A stretch of DNA of 64,000 bases from Euphorbia lathyris (taxonomy: Eukaryota > Streptophyta > Magnoliopsida > Malpighiales > Euphorbiaceae), in assembly GCF_963576675.1 (NCBI RefSeq), contig NC_088911.1, positions 91,727,256-91,791,255 on the forward strand, read 5' to 3'. Below, in pieces: positions 54,690 to 64,000 of the stretch. The notes below the pieces were generated by a model. It was given only the letters and a program-made list of their open reading frames with translations. It was not told the origin of the DNA and did not search any database. Every line of letters begins with the position of its first letter. Position 1 is the first letter of the stretch. Position numbers and translations under genes: made by a program.

Positions 54690-57274
54690 AATTCAACCTT
54701 TTCCCTTGTCAAATTACCCCAACGCCTGGCTGGAGCTTCTTAGTTTTAACAATGTTTGTAGTGACCTTATATTTGAGCTAACAAGTCCTCTTTTTCGGTA
54801 TTTCTGGCATCCAACAAAGAAAACGAAGATATGGTTTACTGGGCTGCCAGTGGTCGAAGATGACCCTTCCTGAAGAAAATGCAAAGTATTAAAGATTTCA
54901 AGCCCAAATGGTCCTGGATAGAGCCGAATAGAGCTAACTTAAATAATTCATACGTTCGAGGGTTTCCATTCGCCACTAAATGGAATAAAAGCCTAAAAGA
55001 AGAATCCTCATGGAAGCCTGCTAGAGCCCTAAAGAGATAGTGAATGCCGAACAAATCGGCTCCTATGACCTTAAATGGGAATATCATGATATGATAAGAG
55101 TTAATCAAACTAAGGGGTATACAAAGCTCTTTAGCACAACTGATGGAATTGCATATCCGGGGTCTTCCCAATTTAAAGTTGTAAAAGGTAGATTTACTTT
55201 CATTCTTCGAATTTATACTCTTTCTTTTCCTTGACGTAGGTAATTCTGACCATGTCTTATATCTGTGACAAAATGTTATCTCGCATAAAAAAGCTGAAGA
55301 AAGATAAATCCGCAGCGAAGAATTCCATTGAAGGCTCAGCAAGTAAGAAGGTGGTTGAAGTTGAAAGCTCCTCTCTAAATGTGTCGAATGCCTCCACCAA
55401 AAGCCAACCATCAAGAACTCCTCAAATTCAAGCTCCAGAAGTTCTAGAAGCACATACGAACTTAGAGAATTTGTCTATTGATACTTCCATTCCAGATCCT
55501 CTGTCACTCCTTCTCCAGTCTCAACTAAAGGAAACAAAACAATACCTTTCTGCTCAAACACCCTATTAGTAGAGATGGCTATTTCTTCCGAATGTATGCC
55601 TTTCTCCCCTGGAGGGTTTCATGATGATCCTAACTTGCAAAGTGAAGAAATGATGGAAAATATAGTTTATACCGTCCTTTATTCGCCAGATACATCCACC
55701 CAAGCTATAAAAATGAACACAGGCGAAAGCTCCAAAGATCTAGAGCAAGAACAGGTTAAACGGAAAAGAAACCTTCAGAAAAAAAAGCTCATAGCACAAT
55801 GGATTATTCTTCCTACTCAGACTCAGATATATCTGATACTAAACGAGAAATACATTAAGAAGAAATAAGCCAACATCTTTCCAAGAATTCTCGGCTAAAG
55901 AGAATTCAAATTCTCACTGCTGAGGATTATTACTTCGCTAGGAAATGTCCCAGGCCCATTGAAGTGACTGACCTTCAAAAATCGGTTGCAAAAAAGATGA
56001 AGGAATATAAAAGAGGGAAAATATTCCTTGCTTCCTAGAGTGAATCCAAAAATTGTAAATCAAGTTACTAAAGTTGTTGATTCGGAAACATTGGAAAAGT
56101 TTGCCAAATAGGATAGGCCAAAGGTATAACCAACTGCCTCGCTTTCATCTTGGCACCATGTGATCTGTGTTTTATTTTTCTAATTTTTACATTGATTGTG
56201 CAGTTGTGGACATCTATCTTTGGGGATCGTTTATCTCTTCGAATCCTTAAAATAATCGAAGACATCGCTCATTTAACAGTGATGCTGAATACTTTAACCA
56301 CCTGAATGCTTACGAAGGTGTCCAAGAAACTCTCGAAAGAAAAGTTTTGGTAAGTTTGACTCATTGTGCTATTTTTCTCCCTTTAATTGATTTGCTCGTC
56401 CTTTAATAGAAGCTTTCTGCTTTTTTCATCACTTGTCTTTGACTGCTCTGTTGATTGAGCAATACAAAAATTTAGCTATAAAATACAATATGCAACAAGA
56501 GAAAATGGCCAACCAAAATTCAATAACCGAAGAGGCTCTGACAAAACTGGAAAAAGTAAGGAGCCAACTAATAGCGGCTCAAGATGAAGTTGCCAAGTCA
56601 TGAGACAACATGACCGAAGCAAAGCGTCAAGAGAAAACGACCCTTCAAGTGGCCCAATGCATTAAAGACTTGGAGAACATCATTCAGGATAAGAACAAAA
56701 TCATTTGAAAACATCTTCACACCCTCAAAACTCTTCAAGCCCAACACGATGTATTGGCCACAGATGCCGAAAAGTACCTAAGGGCAAGAAATAAATTCGA
56801 GACTGGCCTATGTGCCTTACAAGATAAAGTGGCCGGAATAGAAACTGCATTGACCACCGCCAAAGCTAAAGTGCTTGAAGAGAAAAAGAGAGCCGACAGA
56901 GCAAAAAAAGGAATGTTAACGACTCAATCATCAAATGTTGTACTTCATCAATAGGTAGCTTCCTTAGAAGCAGAAAAATCTTCTAATGAGGCTACCTTTA
57001 CAAAGTCACTAATGATTTGAAAGAGTAAATGGTCACTACTATTACTCTGGTTATCGAAGAAGCAAAACAAATAGGCACCAACAGATCTTTGAAGTTTAGA
57101 GTTTTATTCATTCGGACCTTGAGGAAAAAGTATCCTGATGTTGACTTTGATTTTTGGGTGAGACTTTTTCCTCTAGTAGAAATTATCCTGAAATTCTCGA
57201 AGACGGAGAATTTCATGATCCATTCTAGACGCATTCCTTTATTTGTAACTTATCTTTTTATTTCTACAAGATGA
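54690..57274 (+). pseudogene. Opposite-strand ORF of the Tat-like element, decayed
   Basis: Starting near 54690 the plus strand reads SNYPNAWLELLSFNNV, LIFELTSPLFRYFWHPTKKT and KIWFTG, a pattern seen in 'putative plant transposon/retrotransposon' proteins. It continues one frame over with DFKPKWSWIEPNRANLNN and YVRGFPFATKWNK. After a Lys/Ser-rich segment (55252-55566) there is a long coiled coil (56470-57000: LEKVRSQLIAAQDEVAKS, AEKYLRARNKFETGL). At least three intron-like intervals with GT...AG borders interrupt it (about 55185-55242, 56125-56202, 56350-56459). Numerous stops make it non-functional now. Confidence 0.6.
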
Positions 57275-57289
57275 ATTATGTAGATGTTT

Positions 57290-58740
57290 TAGATAAGATG
57301 TGATGTCTTTTTAGAATGTTTCGACTTAATGATTATGACTAGAATTCTTTTAGCATGTATAGGACTAGTCTTTAATATAATTAGAAAGGATTCTAAATGA
57401 TATATAAAAAATAAAGAAATTGCACTTGATTGCTTTCAACTATTTTTAAAAAGCAGGCTTTACAAAAATTGAACTACTGAAAGGTAGGTTTTTGAATGAA
57501 AGAAATTACATACTACCAAAAGGTAGGTTTACTGGTATAACTTTTGTAATGAGACCACATTCCAAGTTCTAGGAATTGATCTGCCATTTAACTCCCAAAG
57601 TCAATATGTATGTGTGTCGAGTGTATTTGATATGGACTCTAGCAAGTGTACTAGGTCAGATGTAGTGTTGGTAAGACCAAGTGTCGTATTCCACAGGGAT
57701 TGAAACAAGTTGATAAAATGAGTTACCTTAACTGTTAGAAGCAAATAGTTGGTTGAGTTGATTTTAAAACTAATGGCATGAACAAGTAAAATAATGGAAC
57801 CAATATAGCGGGGAAATTTCAGAATAAACAGGCACATGCCTAACACTACGGTTACGGACAACTACAAACATATTGTTCTATACATCGAAGTATAACCATC
57901 TTCCTGATTTGAGTCTCTTTCTCTAGATTCACTAAGGTTTGATGTCCCATTTCCAAAGATTCTAAACATATAAATTAACTAAGTGTCCGTGTGTTAAACA
58001 TATACAAACATTAAGCCTCAAAAAGCATTCATTAGATGAAACATCAATATATGGTTGTTTTCGTGTCCGTCCACAACGATATAAGCCACATAGCCAGTTC
58101 CGTTACTTCGGAGCACCGTCGTGTCATCCTCAATAACTTAAACATAGATTTGATCCTAATCTACACATTTAGCATACTATGAGCAATCAATCATGGATGG
58201 GAATATTTCATTGATAAACAGTAAACTTATAGACGCCGTTTATGGCTGGCTAGGCCTGCAAAAGGGACTACTCACTCATTCTCATGAGTGAACAGCTTGT
58301 TTTACTAACATATTCCTTCCGACAAAATAAAGTGCAGAGAATAAAAAGGTGGCTGAAAACGAGGTGCCAACCTTAAGCTACATGATAATGTATTTATATG
58401 CAGCAAAATGAACCCTAAAACAAAGGGAAAAAAGGTACTAAAACACTATTACAATGACCAGTAAATCAATGACCTCCACTTGGCACAAGATGGATGCCGC
58501 CTTGCAATCCACGTTTTCTTCTCTCCTTTGTCTTGCCTGATCCCGTGCGTTAATCCGTAACCCGCCAATTTGGCCCATTTCTGTTGTTGTTTATACTGTT
58601 CTGTTCCTCATCTTAGCTGTTCGAGAGGAATCCTTCTTGAATTGTCATTTCTGGTTGTTCCCCCAATTTTGGTTGAAAACTAGATCTTTGAAGCTCTTTT
58701 CCATGAATGTTTAGCCTCGTAATCTTGTCCATATTATTCG
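57290..58740. other. Non-coding interval between integrase and opposite-strand ORF
   Basis: No supported ORF. 57600-57720 has the words 'gcaagtgtactaggtcaga' and 'aagtgtcgtattccacaggga', familiar from dispersed plant repeats of unclear class, so part of this interval may be a later insertion. I could not find its ends. Confidence 0.4.
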
Positions 58741-59640
58741 TATCAGTGCCCACACATTCATCAATTTGAAACGGTCCTTCCCAATTCCTACCAAGTTTTC
58801 CTTTATCTACTCTGGACTAAGAAGCTTCAACATTTCTCATCACCAAATCTCTTTGGAAGAATTGATGGGGACTAACTCGTTTATCATGAGTAGCTTTAAT
58901 TTTCTATTTCTAAGCCGACATTCTGATCGAAGCTTGCTCTCTTCGCTCTTCCAAAAAGTCAAGCTTTCGACGCATCCCATCTTTATTTCCATCCAAATAA
59001 TAGTAAGTTGCTCTAGGACTAGACATTCTGATTTCAACAGGGAAGAAGGCTTCATCTCCGTATGTTAGAGAAAAAGGTGTTTCTCCTGTTGCAGCTCTCG
59101 GGGTGGTTCTATATGCCCATAAGACATGTTGGAGTTGGTCCACCCAAGATCCTTTGGCTTTTCCAGATCTATTCTTCAGTCCATGAATAATTGTTTGATT
59201 GGTGACTTTGGTCTTCCTATTAGTTTGTGGATGGGCAGTCGAAGTAAAACGAAGCTTGATATGGAGATTCTCACAATATGACTGAAAGGCGTTATGATCA
59301 AATTGTTTTCCATTGTCAGTAATAATCGTATGTGGAATTCTGAATCAACATATGATCATTTTGTCCATGAAAGAGATGATTTGTGCTGAAGTGATAGTAG
59401 CAACTTCTTCGACTTCTACCCATTTTGAAAAATGATCCACAACTACAATTAGAAATTTTTTCTGACCCTTGGCCGTTGGAAAGGCACCCACGATGTCAAT
59501 TCTCCATGTTGCAAATGTCCAGGCTGGCTGGAATACTCTCATAGCCATTGTGGGTGACTGAATAATAGAGGCAAAGGATTGGCAGATCGAACATTTTTGC
59601 ACATACTCAGCTGCGTCTTTAGGCATTTTCGGCTAGTAGA
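58690..59640 (-). pseudogene. Gypsy integrase (Tat-like)
   Basis: The minus strand reads AAEYVQKCSICQSFA (the CC half of the zinc domain), WTFATWRIDIVGAFPTAKGQ (first Asp), IPHTIITDNGKQFD (second Asp) and TAHPQTNRKTKVTNQTI. In that last motif the catalytic Glu of HPQTNGxxE has become Lys. It continues HVLWAYRTTPRAATGETPFS and LTYGDEAFFPVEI, then a C-terminal WEGPFQI. A frame change separates the first and second Asp blocks. It could not integrate DNA. Confidence 0.88.
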
Positions 59641-60145
59641 AAACCTGCATCTCTTCCTTCATAGGCTCCACAAAAACCCTCATGAATTTTTTTTTTGTAA
59701 ATTTAGCTTGCCTTCTTTGAAACCAACACACTTCAACCAGGATCTGTCAAAAGATCTTCGGTACAAGATGCCTTCGGTGACCGAATATCTTCCGGCCTTT
59801 CACAAGACCTTTATATGTTCATTTTTATCTCCAGGAAGAGTAATTGTAGTAAGATAAGAAAAAATGGGAAAAAACCATTCATTCGTCAGGTCAATTACTA
59901 AGACCTCTTCTTGATTGATGCTAACGAAATGCATTCGCTCAATTCAGCATGATCATGAATGAGACCCATTTGGGGGTCGAAGCTAGGTTTGCCAAGTAAT
60001 CATCCTCCTCGTTCTCCTCCCTTTGGGATCCGCTGAACTTCAAAGCTACGGCCTTCGGATTTCCCTTCCTGCAAGAATACTAACAAACCACAAGCTGAGA
60101 GTCAGTTTTGAGAATAGCCTTATCCGACTTTATAATGTTGAGGAT

Positions 60146-60510
60146 TCAGAGTCCTTGTAACAATGCTTTGTATTCGGCAACATTATTGGATGCAGTAAAG
60201 TCTAAAGCCGCCGCATATCGAAGCTTGATTCCATCAGGTCCTCGTACAAAAACTCTGATGCCTGCTCCATCTTTGTTTAAGCTGCCGTCCACGAAAATTT
60301 CCCATATATCCGAAATCTTCAGGACAAGACCTTTTTCCTCAGGAATTTCAATTAAGAAATCAGCTAAGGCTTGCACCTTAAATGCTTTCCTAGGCTCGAA
60401 CCGAATGCCGAATTCTGTCAATTTCAAAGCCCATTCAATAATTCTTCTTGATGTTTCAGGCCTTTGCAAAATCTTTCTGAGAGGCGTGTTTGTCCTGACC
60501 AAAATAGAAT
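60146..60510 (-). pseudogene. Gypsy RNase H
   Basis: It carries the tether segment TNTPLRKILQRPETSRRIIE and WALKLTEFGIRFEPR. The RNase H start is IFVDGSLNKDGAGIRV (Asp) and ASNNVAEYKALLQGL carries the Glu, followed by a stop. The tether plus the VDGS...AEY form is typical of plant gypsy elements of the Tat/Athila group. Confidence 0.85.
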
Positions 60511-60519
60511 GGCTCTAGA

Positions 60520-62007
60520 AGTATTGTCTTAATTTCTACACAACAACAACTACACCAAAAGCAAGCTTCCCGAGCTTCGGGTACCAAACCTCTACATCCC
60601 TTAAAACTCTACTAATATAGTAGACATGAAATTGCTATGTTCCCTCCTCCCAAATTAAAACCATGCCTATTGAGTCTTCGACTACACTTATGTACAAGTA
60701 CAATGTTTCGCTAGGAAAAGGTCGACTTAATAATGGAGATGAAGCAAGAAAATTCTTCAACTGTTCAAAGGAAGTTTGGCATTCAGCCATCCAATTGAAT
60801 TTTTTTACTCCCTTCAAGCCTTTGCAGAATGGCATACATCATTTAGTCAAACAAGAAATAGAATGCCCTTAAGCATTAGTGTTTCCACTCAGTTTCTGCA
60901 CATCGTTGATTCTCTTTGGAGGTTCCATGCTGATTATGGCTTGAATTTTATCAAAATTAGCCTCAATACCCTTATGAGAAATCATGAACCGCAAAAACTT
61001 CCTCGAAGAAAAACCAAACGTGCATTTCTCCGGATTCAACTATTGTGCTCTTGTAGCGTAGCAAAGACTGTGGCCAAGTCTGGTGTATGCTCTTCTACTT
61101 ATTTGCTCTTGAAGATCATATCATCAACATATACTTCAACTTTATCTCCAATTATCTCTCCAAAAATCTTGTTTACCAGTCTCTGGTAAGTTGCTCCCGT
61201 ATTTTTTAGACCGAAGGGCATAACATTGTACATGTATGTCCCTTTAACCGTTCTAAAACATGTATTCTGAAGATCTTCAGGATTCATTGGAATGTGATGA
61301 TATCCGACCGCTGCATCCAAAAGGGAATAAATGGCAAAGCTAGCTGTAAAGTCCACACACATACGCCATTTCCCATTAGATTTTTTCACCAGGACTACAT
61401 TGGCAATCCACTTTGCGTAGATTACCTCCTTGATATGCTTACGACCTAACAACTTTTTAACCTCAGCTTTAATGATTTTTTGTTTCTCCAAACCATGATT
61501 TCGAAGCTTTTGTTTAATAGGAGGAGCATCCTTTTGAATATTCAGATAATGCATCGTCAGATCTAGAGAAATTCCCATGATATCCATAGGGCTCCAAGCG
61601 AAGGCCTGGACATTTGATTTCAAAGTTGAAACAATATCTGCCTTCAGTTGCTCTGGTCTTTCCGAAGCAATTTGGACAGACTTTCCTTCGACTAACCATA
61701 CGGTCTCCAGCACCCCAATTGGTTCAGCTCTCTCCCTTTCTTCCTCCACAGGATCCTTTATTGGCTTCATGTTCAAAGAATCTAGATAGGTTTCCTGAGC
61801 CACTACTTGGTTTCCCTGGGCAACCTCCATGCCTTCTTTTGTTGGAATTTTCCATGCCAGATGATGAATTGACAAAGCACCGGCTGATTCGGCCAAGAGA
61901 GGACGTCCGATTATCTCATTGTACGGCAGTACAAAATCAATCACCAAAAATAACCTTTGTATCCCACTTAATTGGACCATCCTATATAGAAACAACCATC
62001 TATGCAC
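60520..62007 (-). pseudogene. Gypsy protease end and reverse transcriptase
   Basis: The frame 62007-61099 begins with the protease tail (VLPYNEIIGRPLLAES). It then has the RT entry (VQAFAWSPMDIMGISLDL, WIANVVLVKKSNGKWRMCVD), RTVKGTYMYNVMPFGLKNTG (A in ATYQRL) and the active site VEVYVDDMIFKSK. Between CVDFT and YHHIPM about 25 residues present in relatives are missing, including the Asp of the first catalytic motif. This is an internal deletion that keeps frame. The thumb and connection continue, with stops, to 60635. Confidence 0.9.
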
Positions 62008-62199
62008 TGCCTATAGGAGGAGCATCGAATGTCCTAGTATTCCTACCAGCGCCGATAAAATTGGAACAAGTCTATCATGATCAAAGCCTAATGCTTCATA
62101 TGCCTTTTGAGTAACAATGTTGACAGAACTTCTAGTATCTATGAATACCCTCCGAACATTGAATTCTTCCAACAAAATTTTAATAACTAAGGCATCATT

Positions 62200-64000
62200 A
62201 TGTGCCTACCGCGTAAAGTTGCCAAAAGAGAATTCAGATTTTGCGGCAATTCTCTCTTGGTCCTTGTGGATTCTTCTTCGCTTTGTTGAACGATCCTCTT
62301 TAGGTCCTTCAGCAATCATATTAATGACTCCACGAGGAGCCCTTTCTTCATGTTGTTTTCCTTTGGAATCTTTTGACCTAATGACATTCTTCAAAAACTT
62401 GTCTAACTTTCCAGCTTCTGCCATTTTATTCAACTCCGTAGTCAACTGTCTACAATCTTCGGTATCATGACCTTCAGATTTATGAAATTCACAATACTGG
62501 CCATCATGTGTTCGGCTGGAACATTTCGGCTTGGGGGATATTGAATGTGTTGTGTGTTTGATTCCACCAAGTAGAGGATTTCTTTCCGAGGAGCATTTAG
62601 AGGGGTATAGTTTCGAAATGAATGATCTTTAGATCCTTTATTATCCTTTTTGCTCTTGTCACTTTTGGATTCTTTCGATTGATGAACCGAACTCAACCTA
62701 TCCTTGAGCAAGGGATTCAACTTGTGGTTATCCTATTTAACAAAATCACGGGCTTTCCTCATCAAATTAGGAAAATTCTTCGGTCTCCGAATGGTAAGCT
62801 TATTGGACAAATCCTTGGTTCAACAATTACTTGCCATAACTTCTACCGCCCCATCAACATTCAGATGTTTGATCTGAATAGCCACTCACTAGAACCATTC
62901 AACCCACTCATTCAAAGATTCGTTAGGCTCTTGCACCAGATAGTTAAGATCTTGCATTGCCTTACTTTCAGGAATATAAGTGATAAAATGGTCCGCAAAC
63001 TCTTTAGACATTTGCTTGAAAGATCTAATAGATCCTGGCAAGAGTTGGTCATACCAATAAGCGATTGAATCTCTCAATATCGTTGAAAATAATCGACACA
63101 TGAGTACATCGATCGCTGTTGTGGTTTATAGATCTTTCAAGAAATTCTTCACGTGCAAGGTTGGATCTGTCATGTCGTTGTAATCTTTGAGTAGTGGGTA
63201 CTTGAAACCCATTGGCATCGTCTGACTCATTATTTCAGCAATCAAAGGTGTATCCACGTCTGTTGTCTCTGGCATCATGGACTCTAGCCCTTCGTCCTTC
63301 ATCACATGCCGAAACTCATTCTTGATGAGATTATATACTTCCTCTTTTAAGGACGATTCGCTTTTTTTCGCTTCGGTTGCTTACAATCGCGGTACTCAGG
63401 TGATTTAGAAACCTCCAACCTTTTCTTATAGGCCTTACGTCGTTTTTGGGATCTGGATCCTCCCAGCTTTGGAACATGCCTGGTATAAGAAGGTGAATGA
63501 TGACGCCTTCTATGCAAAGGGCTCTTAGGTCTTTCCTTAGATCTTCCTCTAAATATCTCAAGTTGAGACTCCTTAGAAAATCCCCACTTCCTTGGACATG
63601 ATGGTGCAACATGATGTCCCGTAAAACAAGCAACTGACCATCTTCCGTCACCATGCCTCCCATCATCTCTTGCCTCTTTCAACTCTAGGCGCGTAACTTC
63701 CATTTGCACAGCATGCTCCGCTCAGAGAATATTCATGGATTCTTGAGCATATCACATGTTATATATCAACTGTGTGGCTAGTCTGTCCATAAAACTGCAT
63801 AGCTCAAGATCTAATGACACTAAGCAATCATCAATTCTTTGGTCTAAAGTTGGTGTAACTATTAGTGGCGAAAGCGGATGATTGCGAGAATCAACCAAGC
63901 TACAATGAAATGCTGAAGAAGTTCTAGGAATATCTTCAGCCCGTTGATTAAGTTGAATCACCGACTGAACGATAGGTTGAATTATAGGATTAATGATTGA
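62200..64000 (-). pseudogene. Gypsy gag (Tat-like), broken, runs off the window
   Basis: The most telling part is 63101-62889: MCRLFSTILRDSIAYWYDQL, PGSIRSFKQMSKEFADHFI, QEPNESLNEWVEWF, the gag core pattern. A basic Arg/Ser-rich region (63709-63347) lies upstream in the gene. Downstream are YCEFHKSEGHDTEDCRQL-like zinc-knuckle text near 62500-62440 and LDKFLKNVIRSKDSKGKQHE. Several stops and frame changes separate these pieces. Confidence 0.8.

Larger units (their letters stand above)
54680..64000 (-). mobile_element. Tat-like Ty3/gypsy element, partial, with opposite-strand ORF
   Basis: On the minus strand the order is gag (64000-62206), protease and reverse transcriptase (62007-60635), RNase H (60502-60146) and integrase (59626-58840), the gypsy order. 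Downstream of integrase lies a 1.5 kb gap and then about 2.6 kb coding on the opposite strand (54690-57274), an arrangement described for Tat-lineage elements. The 5' LTR would lie beyond the right edge. No 3' LTR is seen on the left, where copia sequence begins. Pol is broken in several places. Confidence 0.75.

Noticed and set aside
54836..55453. 205-codon minus-strand gene
   Set aside because: It is antisense to the better supported plus-strand retrotransposon ORF blocks and has no recognisable motif.
57600..58690. Separate transposon between integrase and opposite-strand ORF
   Set aside because: Familiar dispersed-repeat words occur, but I found neither terminal repeats nor a target duplication.

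Overview
This is a transposon-rich stretch of a plant nuclear genome, most likely a eudicot. The evidence is a plant tRNA-Ser(AGA) gene, two recognisable plant genes (a PHOS32/PHOS34-type universal stress protein and a BBX28/BBX29-type B-box protein with a GT-AG intron), tRNA-derived Au-type SINEs, and plant lineages of copia (Sirevirus), gypsy (Tat-like), LINE, hAT and Mutator elements. The species cannot be named from the sequence. Only two protein genes look intact, and together they cover under 2 kb of the 64 kb.

Layout. 0-5.7 kb: two SINE copies, a degraded 'gcgaag' repeat, the tRNA gene, a TIR element, a 5'-truncated LINE with its target duplication, and a foldback element. 6.0-18.0 kb: one complete but inactivated Sirevirus (Ty1/copia) element with 1.5 kb LTRs, gag, pol and a third ORF of about 3 kb between pol and the 3' LTR. 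18.0-19.1 kb: an antisense gypsy integrase scrap. 21.3-22.0 kb: the universal stress protein gene (+). 23.3-36.5 kb: a chain of DNA transposons and MITEs (two hAT elements, an Au SINE with a 17 bp duplication, hAT MITEs, a foldback element, a 1.56 kb Mutator-like element). 37.5-38.5 kb: the B-box gene (-), with a cluster of ACGTG motifs about 1 kb upstream. 40.4-51.8 kb: an old antisense LINE interrupted by a copia-like solo LTR (itself hit by a second Mutator-like element), a gypsy-like solo LTR and a hAT MITE. 53.5-54.7 kb: the 3' end of another copia element. 54.7-64 kb: a Tat-like gypsy element on the minus strand whose pol runs off the right edge, with a decayed coding region on the opposite strand downstream of integrase.

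The two host genes are convergent and about 15.5 kb apart. Their Arabidopsis counterparts are also close neighbours (BBX28/PHOS34 on chromosome 4, BBX29/PHOS32 on chromosome 5), so this looks like conserved microsynteny stretched by transposon insertion. The most distinctive unexplained signal is in the Sirevirus. Three CTGAGT-N8-ACTCAG dyads sit 70-82 bp apart in the U3 part of both LTRs, and the same half-site word (GCTGAGT/ACTCAGC, plus GCTGAC) recurs through the whole 12 kb element. Other points of interest are the antisense, apparently intron-containing ORF of the Tat-like element and the two Mutator-like elements that share a short, frame-conserved ORF.
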